DNA of 16,260 bases from an uncultured Lachnospiraceae bacterium (GTDB lineage Bacteria > Bacillota > Clostridia > Lachnospirales > Lachnospiraceae): positions 1 through 16,260 of the forward strand of contig CAMWNY010000015.1 in assembly GCA_947175775.1 (NCBI GenBank). Reading direction: 5' to 3'. Shown here in pieces: positions 10,501 through 16,189 of this stretch. How positions within the stretch are numbered: position 1 is the stretch's first letter; every line of letters starts with the position of its first letter. The notes beneath the pieces are model-generated. The model saw only the letters and a list, made by a program, of their open reading frames with translations. It was not told the DNA's origin and made no database searches. The translations under genes and the position numbers were made by a program.

Positions 10501-12818
10501 ACGCCTGTATAGCTGACAAGCGCCGCGCCCTCTGACAATCCGATTTCTGCCTGAACCTTCTGCTTTTCAATTACATAAGGTCCAACCTGAGCCGGTTTTG
10601 CCGCTACTGTTGCGCCTGAGGCGTCATGATATGAAATAACAAGCATATACGTGCCGACTGCATAAGGTGACACGCCAATATACTGATTTCCATCAATGTC
10701 CGTATCATTCTTGTCAAACAGCACTTCTGTTCCAAGCTTATATTCAACTGTTTCATTGCCTTGTGCATCTGTTGTTACGATCTTCTGTGCCTGATACCAT
10801 TTGTATGTAAGCGTACCGTTTTCTCCTGCAGTTGCCTTTTTATAATCTGCTCTCTTTTCATAAAACGGTTTGCCGTCAAATATTTTTATTTTCACATCAT
10901 TTGCATACGCATCTGTATTAATCGTTACAAGAGCTGCCTCTGTAACCGTAACATCTGCCGCATATTTGCTAAGCGCATCAGAAGATAAATCTACCTTATG
11001 GTTTGTATCTGCCCCGTTTGTTCCGTGATCATTGACGTCTGTAAGATTTGCTGTGCCATTTGCATAATAAACAGCCTTCTTTCCGCTAAATACAACTCTG
11101 TATTTTGCCTTAGGATTACCGTCTACCGAACCTGCAATCAGCGCCTCTCCATTATTGTTTGTATAATCGCTATACTGAACCGTTCCGTCCGCATCTTTTA
11201 CCGGCTTACCTTCAGCATCAAGCATCAGTTTTGCTGCTTCCAGCGTAAATACGAGCTCATACGGCTGTGTCTTAAATTCATTGTGATAAGAAACACCCCA
11301 AAACGTATCCTTGCTGAAATCTGCCACTGCCTGATTGTCCGCTGTTTTGAGCACCTCATACTCTACATTCTTAAGAATATCGCTCTCAGACATGCCGCTG
11401 GCATATTCCGTTACGGTTAATGAAGGCTTTACGTATACGGAAACAGGAGTCACCTTCACATCGATGCTTTCCTCGCATTCCGCATATCTGCCTGTCGTAT
11501 CCGTAAAAGTAAGTACCAGCTTATAGCTTCCGGCATTTACAGGAGCTTCCTCTTCACCCATCTTGATACCGTCAGCATCTGCCCACTCCGCTGTAATTGC
11601 AGGGTTGGCAATCTCCGTATCTGTCAGTTTGCCGTCTTCATCTTCAGCCTGATAAATTACTTTTACCGTATAATCCGTTCCCGCTACGGGAAGCGCCACC
11701 TTCTCACCTGTATATTGATATTCAATAAGCTTTGGAAGTGTGATTTCCATGCTTGTTTCAATATCGCCTGTAAGACTGATGACAATCATTTCTGTCTCTG
11801 CAAGCTTATAATTTGCATCATTCAGCTCCACACTGACAGTATATGCATAGTCTTTACTCTTTTCAAAAACAGTATTTGCATCATAAGTAAGGTTTGTACC
11901 TGTTACCGCATCCACAAGCGTAACATCAAAACTCTTTACAAATACGTCTTTATTCAAAATTTCATTTCTATTATTAAGCGTATAGTTTTCCTTCACGCTA
12001 TCTACAAAAGACGTGAGGGTTTCTCCTATTTTTACGCTTTTGGGCAGGTCCGCAAGCTTAAGCTCTGCCTGTTCAATTCTAAAGTCAATACCTGCCGCAG
12101 CCGCGTTGCACACGTTTGCCACCGCATCCAAAGAAATCTCCAGTCTGTATGCTCCGGCATCTGTCGGCGTTTCACCGGCTGCCAAATCAACCGTGTAATT
12201 GCCCTCAGCATCTGCCTTTTTCCATTTGTAAACCAGATTCGATTTCAGATTGCCTTTTGACTGACCGTCTACCTTAACCTCAATTGCATTATTGGAATTG
12301 TTCTTAATTGTGTCATTTACAAAGTTGTCAAAAATACCTGTTCCTGTGTATGTACCGATTACAACATCATCCAAATATGTCAAATTAGAACTCACATAAT
12401 TTTTTACATTCTTTGTTGTAATCTCTGTCGCAAGCGCAGCATCTGCATTTACTTCCGCTACGTCTGTTACCTCTTCAGCGTTTCCTGCTGTCTGTTCTGT
12501 CTCCACCTGTGTTGTAACTTCAGTCTCTGCCTTATTGTCATTCTCCGCCTTGGCTGTTCCTGTTTCCTGTACTGATTCGGTCTCAGAGGATTCGCCTTCC
12601 TCTGCCTCTTCCGAAGCTTCCCCTACAGTACTTACAGGAGCATCGTTTGAAGATTCTGCATTCTCGTCGACAGCTTCACTTTCTTCGAGAGCCGATTCTT
12701 CAACCGCCACGCTATCCTCGTACTCTGCAGCAAACGCAGTGGTCGGCATTGAACCAAACACCATGCTCACGCTCAAGAGTAAAGGTAACGCTCGTTTTAA
12801 CAGTTTCCGTTTCAACAT
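1590..12818 (-). CDS. Giant secreted multidomain surface protein (MBG/Big_2/Fn3 stalk plus about 18 PPC-like modules)
   Basis: One unbroken frame of 3742 codons. The start ATG at 12818 is fixed by GGGAG seven bases upstream (12826-12830) and by a classical signal peptide at residues 1-31 (basic n-region KRKLLKR, hydrophobic core, cleavage after AFAA or AFA). Residues 32 to about 131 are acidic, rich in Glu, Ser, Thr and Ala. A stalk of beta domains follows. MBG/YDG-like units carry the Y-x-W ... AG-Y-x-L pattern near 193-229, 423-466 and 936-993. A Big_2-like domain lies near 1256-1345 and an Fn3-like domain near 1350-1450. A degenerate Big_2-like unit is near 1570-1640, another Fn3-like unit near 1733-1866 and a Big_2-like domain near 1886-1988 (WKSTNTKVASV). 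From about 2020 to the end run about 18 PPC-like modules. The last residues are basic (SLTKKAKVQKTK). I see no LPXTG, SLH, CWB2, choline-binding or transmembrane anchor and no enzyme domain. An adhesin, fibre or coat role is inference. Domain names are by pattern and need profile searches. Confidence 0.9.
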   Translation of the reverse strand: MLKRKLLKRALPLLLSVSMVFGSMPTTAFAAEYEDSVAVEESALEESEAVDENAESSNDAPVSTVGEASEEAEEGESSETESVQETGTAKAENDNKAETEVTTQVETEQTAGNAEEVTDVAEVNADAALATEITTKNVKNYVSSNLTYLDDVVIGTYTGTGIFDNFVNDTIKNNSNNAIEVKVDGQSKGNLKSNLVYKWKKADAEGNYTVDLAAGETPTDAGAYRLEISLDAVANVCNAAAAGIDFRIEQAELKLADLPKSVKIGETLTSFVDSVKENYTLNNRNEILNKDVFVKSFDVTLVDAVTGTNLTYDANTVFEKSKDYAYTVSVELNDANYKLAETEMIVISLTGDIETSMEITLPKLIEYQYTGEKVALPVAGTDYTVKVIYQAEDEDGKLTDTEIANPAITAEWADADGIKMGEEEAPVNAGSYKLVLTFTDTTGRYAECEESIDVKVTPVSVYVKPSLTVTEYASGMSESDILKNVEYEVLKTADNQAVADFSKDTFWGVSYHNEFKTQPYELVFTLEAAKLMLDAEGKPVKDADGTVQYSDYTNNNGEALIAGSVDGNPKAKYRVVFSGKKAVYYANGTANLTDVNDHGTNGADTNHKVDLSSDALSKYAADVTVTEAALVTINTDAYANDVKIKIFDGKPFYEKRADYKKATAGENGTLTYKWYQAQKIVTTDAQGNETVEYKLGTEVLFDKNDTDIDGNQYIGVSPYAVGTYMLVISYHDASGATVAAKPAQVGPYVIEKQKVQAEIGLSEGAALVSYTGVSIREFTDDYLDSVLNVVKPITNNVLDPIALGEVLAWEEGLDYEISYVVERQNNLTGEWTEAVEGAFEEDCKYRLRAKVIINDELLDKYYQSYELDKDNKRQYYLSGALDIEVKKMGTAEISISVDESKIANKIKKYDAQSFDIPKDAISVVTVKDGQPVENIALVYQWDCSEYNEYGLDEAVNVGEYTLQVRFLGDENYKPYDGEVSITGYEITPRSITVQPMVKETITAGTAAVYRNVVDGYIILAESDILESERPFFEGIYDEETGLNLAAINSVTGVIREADAKTAVLNNVLKGDKTYYAVATRVNYNSILNKVFAFSRNYEAKFEKTEFKPVRGNAIVTRYNTSVKDYVDGMTHTIAAKEGVPYSYNLVQDEDGKTISGNFLIYNVNAPKEYYENGNRDDGFVASAFEGFVYKNSLKEAGGYVVEEDEATGVLRVAIPITKEDVTNNVQKSFQVRWENGYVETFTVNCTGVVLEDDLSKAVAPKSLGFNSPVTKMIVGEKQQLDVKVVKVNLDDVICLKYETKDTAVLSVSDTGAVVALSKGAGAVEAIPCYLDENGEKQPIEGAKRATVKISVADVTAPKIKSVKAYDRSAIVTYPAVADGYRREIYVLEGKNLKDTAFKDKIPAIKNGDWKSAGFATKPVYNTEASTTKGAMTDVLVTGLEPGKEYTVYVRNVSGIRTLADGTTVVASEAGSAKGFLMSLPQVCELGIGFDKEKYYKYNELLDEYIYMVPLSEKSVSTITTGWFEEIFTDSTVNTPDWKEYVLPLDKDTAKTYAQPTLNYYVSKSYNGEDIDISDLGSIWSAATDIAKIDKKGKLTLTGVGLVYVLVVDTQTQEYAIVPFIITATADRMEIAKSAKLKVGQKVNLYDLMTYYEDKTKLTGYIDYSYLMEEIGMGKAVDIRYGVEGDKDSFIIVNTGSGIDDFLRRDYAGEVTAAKPNGTITIGVRDASLGAESAVSAITITSSAIDPVKGLKATTITDKYATISFTYPLLDTDWEWLNTTETESSNQVYFRIQVKDASKRIVSDRYYNMFDDFYHIYDAKKNLMTLTTTLGGFTRKSSYTVSVTACYLDQISKESSKGIKTTDIPAAYPYEHGGSFFEFSKLPGSEYMTADGGIDVSVGNSTYLSGYPTLTSNNTYTLIAEPENSEAKNRQSDTLTWKSTNTKVASVKANAGTYTATLKTLRKGTTKIEVSSKLTKRIIARWTVIVNAVGEASYYFGDLEPDEGDPNESGIEYGEEQLLSIDNPVKAALMSGEGMRAKFVAPAYGRYTFTSDSSMLVFDADGRRKNNMGYTYAQEMKQGETLYFKVYKLSGTTRTTVSLSANGTIYQSMDMSGITLKEAGSVVFTAPEDNYYSVYQNGNDTAVRELGGMKQGETKVISLMAGTYTVGKRTVTGTVTTDGLKEAAVPAKTTNWYVFTAPTDMEYTFGISSDALALRFYSDITSAQFDSRTKRALEKDEKLYIAVVNGTEEEIKADLTVTAAAESIAASGASTITLEEADKEAWVQLKIEDAGLYHVKITAAAEGDTVPNLTVRRANSTSSSGYTIPLEGDYTFNKGDIVYFSLSSDTAKTTVTVNVSKITGAADSIGEETTEAAINAGGYEFTAKTAGTYVFSAEEIKVSDDKTVPVYVKVYDEDGNVLLDTINLGRAVSTGSLELSAGQKVYVRYYTLETVTETKTAIKIAKLSAEVFTDTWKGTLKAGETRWLQFKAPADARYMFATEIKQLTEAGNGTVSGVVPESEYYKQGNGFDVRLTANDADVEYTITVTLLNPEVLANAEFELGAGESKWFKYTASETGRYKAALTGADITDVTVIRYKDLESMRNMGFAAEFSLDAGETAYYEVKNAGGAAKKVTFAVTQITAEAMTLENNKKEKELASGESVWYSFKASRPGYYQITAEASEQEGVSANARVAYYANLNNGYIDYDSTLNVVYLAANDSVYAKVTCSTGAEKAKVTTTLTAMNPTDITPAATPVEKKDEKIAEVGKANWYSISGEGTYAVSISDATGNYNVYYAKNGDARFSSVYGSLDLTLGSEDTYTIVVYARTADLGYTLTAAKRDVKALTLTQSVSAELKQGEDLYVSFKLPETGRYAVMLDGLTEGVTADFEELSGKAQYATFTNTYYTFYNKINETLVFRVNNVSSETAVNFTVSASAITPETVTDVTESGKATIDVNNVKKEHISWYSYTAPEAGVYRVKASEEVLMAECTSLDAANLHIVESLAKTYLLDKDETVYWAVWYEQKPSANIELQFGMMETHDITAGGTLRVNATDVMPSERYRVVFTAPEDGIYTFTCSEETETEEETPVGNLVEMYRCWQENGSGTNNPISANNWLQKDEKFIFDAVYTDKALKSYTISAVKQEIKPVAAEGTEFTLKAGEYQYVSITPGTSCNVAINVEAAGGIYYTTAKTSIDYSLLDDNSFRNSGLSSMEAIATVSNAAYIGFRADQDGTVKISYIEEELIETLKLGENVLTVGTTYSFTAEETGLYSFRGADKGSMQVEVGNTHSGALAYITSGGAALVKLSHNNNTEETITIVKEDVTPTSLGTARTLDVSKGAAYMEMTAEKEGMYVVSSQTRSYVDAYKLNEGSSGWTGVEDSPIVNPMGALRLTAGKYIVQVDPENETDTAEYTISYYGKGLYLEDESVTEHITANSNEVVYVRVYAGYVLQFDVIADKNVRVEYLPSLDKEAIFVGEGTSVSTQRFVPDSESTVPYLKITARQDNTDIGVSFRYIEEAKSTILHRGENYVYADIEDSDYVGYVDYIYSCETAGNHKFEFFYEDQRGISKMEIYSAKDMSTLLKTIDYSQCGAETYDMTYGTDYVIRIYTNESEAMLNISTMAIVDNINHTPYEYFVSRDMQKVRFVFTAPESGAYVFYSASTEDYSDTEAYLYDTLGNMLKYDDESGGRNNFSIVYEMNSGETVWLETSLYGGGYEYGSYYVHIDRYNGDIAEESSASLTKKAKVQKTK
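1640..6770 (-). repeat. Array of about 18 degenerate PPC-like modules within the giant protein
   Basis: Each module opens with an L-x-x-GE-x-x-W-Y-x-F-x-A-P-x-x-G-x-Y-x-F type strand pair and closes with GE-x-x-Y-x-x-V and a Y-x-I/L-T-V strand, the layout of pre-peptidase C-terminal (PPC, PF04151-like) beta domains. The opening motif appears at approximately residues 2031, 2121, 2189, 2279, 2376, 2479, 2563, 2657, 2763, 2855, 2957, 3054, 3154, 3253, 3331, 3430, 3535 and 3634. The spacing averages about 94 residues. Clear copies include WYVFTAPTDMEYTF, WYSYTAPEAGVYRV and VRFVFTAPESGAYVF. Copies are divergent in protein and DNA, so the array is old rather than a recent tandem expansion. PPC domains usually occur once or twice beside secreted peptidases and often bind ligands or carbohydrate; here there is no peptidase. 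Confidence 0.75.
12423..12725 (-). other. Acidic low-complexity segment of the giant protein
   Basis: Codons 32 to about 131 encode a segment dominated by Glu, Ala, Ser, Thr and Val, with only two lysines, no Trp or Phe, and one Tyr near the start. It is probably disordered and strongly negative once secreted. Its position directly after the signal peptide makes it the exposed or wall-spanning N-terminus; glycosylation on Ser/Thr is possible but not shown. The low complexity also creates a spurious long frame on the opposite strand. Confidence 0.7.
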
Positions 12819-12852
12819 TTTGTGTCTCCCTTTCCCTTTCCTATTGAATCAA

Positions 12853-12881
12853 ATTATATACGCCTTCTAAAGAACACAATC
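12853..12881 (-). promoter_or_regulatory. Probable promoter of the giant surface-protein gene
   Basis: On the minus strand a perfect TATAAT (complement of 12853-12858) lies 34 bases before the start codon. The hexamer 17 bases upstream, GATTGT (complement of 12876-12881), is a poor -35 box, so the promoter may be weak or activator-dependent. Confidence 0.45.
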
Positions 12882-12897
12882 AGGCATACTGTAACAT

Positions 12898-12910
12898 TAC
12901 AATTGTACAC
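12898..12910 (-). promoter_or_regulatory. Palindromic AATTGTACAC site upstream of the giant gene
   Basis: TACAATTGTA (12898-12907) is a perfect 10-base palindrome and overlaps AATTGTACAC (12901-12910). The same 10-mer occurs in the same orientation upstream of the 692-residue gene at 15387-15396. A shared regulator site is possible, but AT-rich DNA makes chance recurrence plausible. Confidence 0.3.
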
Positions 12911-12958
12911 TTTACAAAAATTTAATACAAGTATAATAATTACTATTATTTTGTGCAT

Positions 12959-12978
12959 TTATCATAAAAATGTGATAA
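12959..12978. promoter_or_regulatory. Inverted repeat TTATCA-N8-TGATAA
   Basis: Perfect six-base arms (12959-12964 and 12973-12978) flank an eight-base spacer, about 100 bases upstream of the giant gene's -10 box. The symmetry and spacing suit a dimeric regulator. It is only loosely like Crp/Fnr-family sites, and no regulator can be named. Confidence 0.3.
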
Positions 12979-13056
12979 TTTTACACAAGTAGACATGCTG
13001 CATTATTGGTAAAATTTACAATTTATATTTGAATGCCTTTATTGGGTGACCGTGTG

Positions 13057-13097
13057 CACAAACAAACAGGAGAAAACCTTTTTCAGATTTTCTCCTG
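13057..13097 (-). terminator. Rho-independent terminator of the 692-residue surface-protein gene
   Basis: CAGGAGAAAA and TTTTCTCCTG (13088-13097 and 13067-13076) form a perfect ten-pair stem with an 11-base loop. On the minus strand it is followed by TTTGTTTGTG (complement of 13057-13066). It begins about 100 bases after the stop codon at 13200, separating this gene's transcript from the giant gene. Confidence 0.8.
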
Positions 13098-13199
13098 CTA
13101 TATGTGTAAAAATTACAATCTTGCTAGCTTGTTTTAATTATTTTATCTGCTATATCAGATATAACTTTTGTATCAGAAGCTACGATTGTAGTCTTCTTT

Positions 13200-15278
13200 T
13201 TATTTTGCAACAACAACAATCTTAGCTTCTACTTCCGCAGAACCTGCCATTGCGATTACTGTGATTACGTCGCCTGCCTTCTTGCCAGTCGTTGCAATCG
13301 TGAGCTTCTTATTCGTTGCAGTCTTTGACGCAGGAATAAGTTTCATTTCACCTGTTGTCTTATCATAAGTATACCACTTAACGGTATCATTTGCTTTCTT
13401 AGGTGACTGCTGCTTGATATTAATTGTAGCAGCTTTTCCCTCTTTAACAGTTACGACATTAGACTTCAAGATAATTTCTTCACACTTCGGTGTTGACTTA
13501 ATTGTGAATGAAATCTTCTTTGTTGTAAATTTACCCTTCGCATTCTTATATACAGATGAAACTGTAATCTTAGCGGAACCGTCACCAATTACCTTAATTC
13601 TGCCATCATCTACTGTAGCCACTGTTTCTTTGCTGGATGTCCATGAAACTGCATCAAGACCAGGAGCCTTTGTAGGATCTTTAACGGTTGCAAAGTAAGT
13701 AGCCATTCTGTTTGAATTCATGTTAACAGTCTTCTTATCTACACTAGTAAATCCAGTCGCACCAGTTTTCTTATCAACTATTACTACACCCTTAACACCT
13801 GTAAGCTCAACGTCACTCTGATGTACTGTAAATTTCTTTACTGTCTCTGCCGGTATACCTAATTTCTTGTTTGCCGGCTCAACTTTTACAGAAGTTATTT
13901 CTTTGCCATCATAGTTAAGTTTTGTTACCAAATCATTTACAGGTGTAATGACAGGATTAATACCCGCTTTTGCTTTTACTACTTTCTTCTCATCCTTACT
14001 ATCAATAACAACCTTAAGTTTATCCGTATTCTGCTTCGGCACTCTCTCAATTACAATCGGAGTCGTCTTTCCTGAATATGTCTTGTCATTCTTAATTGTT
14101 GCACTCTTTATCTGAAGTAACTTTGCAGTAACCGTAACGTTAACCTTTGCAGTCTTACCGCTTGTTGCAGTTGCCGTAATAGTCGCCTTACCTACTGCCA
14201 AACCTTCAAATTGAACTTTATTATCTTCCTGAGGAATAATTCTTACAATTCTGTTATCGCTTGATGACCATGTAATATCATCTGTTGTCGGATTTCCGCT
14301 CTTTGTAGTTGCAGTTACTTTTAATGTTCTAGCCTTTCTTTCACCTACAGGAAGAAGCTTCCACTCGCCGTCTACTTTCTTATAATCTTCATCAATAGCA
14401 TAAGCCGGCTTCTTGTTATCCATTACCATCTTCGTAACAGGATAACCTTCGCTCAGAACAACCTCTGCCGTTGCTGGTATTCCGTTTGCCGTTGCTGTAA
14501 TTGTAACTTTCAGTGCATCTTTATCCTTGAGCTTCTTGTCAATCTTAAATGTACCGTCATTGCTCTTTGTAACAAGTTTGTTAGCGAGCTTCTGTTTCTT
14601 GTCGTCGCCATCAAACTTATACGTAAATGTAACAACGTCAAATTCCTTAGGTGATCCAAATGACACATAATCCATCAAATCATATGTATGACCTGCATAC
14701 AGCTTATTATCAGGTATGTTCAAATGAACTGCCGTTACGGTATTTTTAACCATTACCATAACTCTTGCCATATAATCAGCTTCGCCGTCATTATCAACAT
14801 CAATGCTTGCCGTAATGCTTGCAAAACCACCGTTATATGCGTTAATCGGACAGATTGCCCTGCTGCCCTGTCTTGCAGCCGGTCTGATAATTTCTAAGTT
14901 TGAAGATCTCCATGTAATCTTCTCCTCAATTGCCTTTTTCTGTTCATCAGTAATAGATTTCTCGTCCTCATACTGAACCTCTGCCACAAGGGTCTTGGTT
15001 GTTGTTTCCGATAAATTGATTACAGTCGATGCTGTCACCTTATCATTTTCTTTAATTGTAATACCTTTAACCTTTGTCAGTTCATCCAATACTGTAGTAT
15101 TTGTGTTCGTTGATGAAACCGTACCTGTACCTGTATCAAACGGATCATGCTCATCTACGCCATCAGAAACCCAAAAGTTATCAGCAAACTCCGAAGCAAA
15201 TGCTGTCATCGGCGTTGCTGCTACCATAGCAACCGTCATAGCATATGCTACCAGCTTTTTAATAAATTTTCCTTTCAT
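13200..15278 (-). CDS. Secreted Ig-like (Big_2) repeat surface protein, 692 residues
   Basis: The start ATG at 15278 is preceded by GGAGGAG (15287-15293) with an eight-base gap, an excellent ribosome binding site, and by a near-consensus promoter. A signal peptide covers residues 1-28 (KGKFIKK, hydrophobic core, PMTAFA, cleavage before SE). Next comes a short Thr/Ser/Asn linker (about 45-62), then Big_2-type beta domains marked by the W-x-S-S signature at about 123 (ITWRSSNLEII), 333 (ITWSSSDNRIV) and 545 (VSWTSSKETVATV, followed by GDGSAKITV). A degenerate unit lies near 632 (VKWYTYD). The segment 250-300 also looks Ig-like. The protein is lysine-rich, has only two cysteines, and ends in VEAKIVVVAK without LPXTG, SLH motifs or a membrane span. 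Strong expression signals plus Ig repeats suggest an abundant coat or fibre subunit, but this is inference; the family gives no enzymatic role. It is transcribed alone, between the glycosyltransferase and the giant protein, whose signal peptide is similar. Confidence 0.92.
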   Translation of the reverse strand: MKGKFIKKLVAYAMTVAMVAATPMTAFASEFADNFWVSDGVDEHDPFDTGTGTVSSTNTNTTVLDELTKVKGITIKENDKVTASTVINLSETTTKTLVAEVQYEDEKSITDEQKKAIEEKITWRSSNLEIIRPAARQGSRAICPINAYNGGFASITASIDVDNDGEADYMARVMVMVKNTVTAVHLNIPDNKLYAGHTYDLMDYVSFGSPKEFDVVTFTYKFDGDDKKQKLANKLVTKSNDGTFKIDKKLKDKDALKVTITATANGIPATAEVVLSEGYPVTKMVMDNKKPAYAIDEDYKKVDGEWKLLPVGERKARTLKVTATTKSGNPTTDDITWSSSDNRIVRIIPQEDNKVQFEGLAVGKATITATATSGKTAKVNVTVTAKLLQIKSATIKNDKTYSGKTTPIVIERVPKQNTDKLKVVIDSKDEKKVVKAKAGINPVITPVNDLVTKLNYDGKEITSVKVEPANKKLGIPAETVKKFTVHQSDVELTGVKGVVIVDKKTGATGFTSVDKKTVNMNSNRMATYFATVKDPTKAPGLDAVSWTSSKETVATVDDGRIKVIGDGSAKITVSSVYKNAKGKFTTKKISFTIKSTPKCEEIILKSNVVTVKEGKAATINIKQQSPKKANDTVKWYTYDKTTGEMKLIPASKTATNKKLTIATTGKKAGDVITVIAMAGSAEVEAKIVVVAK

Positions 15279-15314
15279 AGCACCTTCTCCTCCATGTGTA
15301 ATTTTTACTCTGTA

Positions 15315-15343
15315 ATTATATATCCGCTAAATTTAAAATGCAA
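15315..15343 (-). promoter_or_regulatory. Strong sigma-A promoter of the 692-residue surface-protein gene
   Basis: Minus strand TTGCAT (complement of 15338-15343), a 17-base spacer and a perfect TATAAT (complement of 15315-15320). Predicted initiation near 15308 leaves a leader of about 30 bases carrying GGAGGAG. This is the best promoter in the window. Confidence 0.75.
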
Positions 15344-15379
15344 GCGTTTTTTGACCAAAGAATGACTTCCATAATATTT

Positions 15380-15400
15380 TTGTACGAATTGTACACAATT
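15380..15400 (-). promoter_or_regulatory. Symmetric operator-like site upstream of the 692-residue gene
   Basis: AATTGT-AC-ACAATT (15387-15400) is an inverted repeat with six-base arms. It overlaps a direct repeat of TTGTAC (15380-15385 and 15389-15394). It contains the 10-mer AATTGTACAC also found before the giant gene. It lies about 45 bases upstream of the -35 box, a position suited to an activator, and immediately after the glycosyltransferase stop codon. Confidence 0.3.
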
Positions 15401-15405
15401 TTGCA

Positions 15406-16189
15406 TCAATCCTCAGCTCTTTTAACACTAATGCCTGCCTTATCTTCCGTATGAATGCACACTTCTGTGTTTTTTATTGCCGCATTTCCGTCCGGATCCA
15501 GCAAGCCGAACTCCAGCTTTTTCACCCGAAACTGCACATCCTCCAAAATTTTTCTATTGGCTGATATAATGTCAGCCTGCAGCCCTGTCACAAACGTCTG
15601 AAAACCAATTATGATCATCATCGTCGCCAGAATCAGCGATTGAACATGTCCACCTCCGTTTCCGTTAAAATAAAAGAATAGAAAACGCACACCAATCATT
15701 GTACCGATAAAAATAAACACGCTGCTTATCATTGTAAATATTTTCATCGGCTTATACATCAGGACCGCGCGCAGGATAGTCAGCATAGACTTCTTAATAT
15801 ATGCTGCCATGGAATTCATAAGCCTCGACTTGCGAAGCTCCGGATTCGTATGCACGGGGACAGAGGTAATCGCCATTTTATTACGACCCGCCTGCACAAT
15901 CGTTTCCAGTGTATAAGTGTATTCATTGTGCACGTTCACCCGCATTGCAGCCTTCCTGCTGTACGCCCTGAAACCGCTTGGCGCATCCGGAATATCTGTC
16001 TTTGACGCGACGCGTACAACCCAGCTTCCGAATTTCTGCAGTTTTTTCTTGATAATCGAGAACTCTTCTATTTCATCAATAGGCCGCTCGCCGATTACAA
16101 TATCCGCCTCTCTTTTGAGTATCGGCTGTATCAGCTTGCCGATGTCCGAACCGCTGTACTGGTTGTCCGCATCCGTATTGACAATAATG
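15406..16189 (-). CDS. Family 2 glycosyltransferase with C-terminal membrane anchor (5'-truncated by contig end)
   Basis: About 261 genuine codons end at a TGA (15406-15408). The fragment begins at the catalytic core: IIVNTDADNQY contains the D-x-D metal/nucleotide-sugar site of GT-A fold family 2 enzymes. ADIVIGERPI, the acceptor-loop region SGFRAYSR and ETIVQAGR follow in the order seen in dolichyl/undecaprenyl-phosphate sugar transferases (DPM1/GtrB-like). Two membrane spans follow (coding about 15680-15750 and 15595-15650), then a conserved cytosolic helix (QADIISANRKILEDVQFRVKKLE) and a short tail. Known relatives transfer a sugar from a nucleotide donor to a polyprenyl phosphate, or act in surface-polymer assembly, at the inner face of the membrane; the sugar cannot be told. 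The N-terminal part of the GT-A fold (roughly 60-90 residues by family comparison) is absent because the contig stops. Sequence beyond 16189 is adapter, so the ATG at 16206 is not the start. It lies 127 bases upstream of the surface-protein gene, with no clear terminator between. Confidence 0.88.

Larger units (their letters stand above)
12819..13199. other. AT-rich intergenic region between the two surface-protein genes
   Basis: This 381-base gap contains, in minus-strand order, a small hairpin (TATCTG/CAGATA arms, 13144-13161), the terminator of the 692-residue gene, an AT-rich stretch with two palindromic sites, and the promoter and ribosome binding site of the giant gene. No reading frame or RNA gene is supported. 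The length and multiple symmetric sites suggest that the giant gene is transcribed and regulated separately. Confidence 0.6.
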
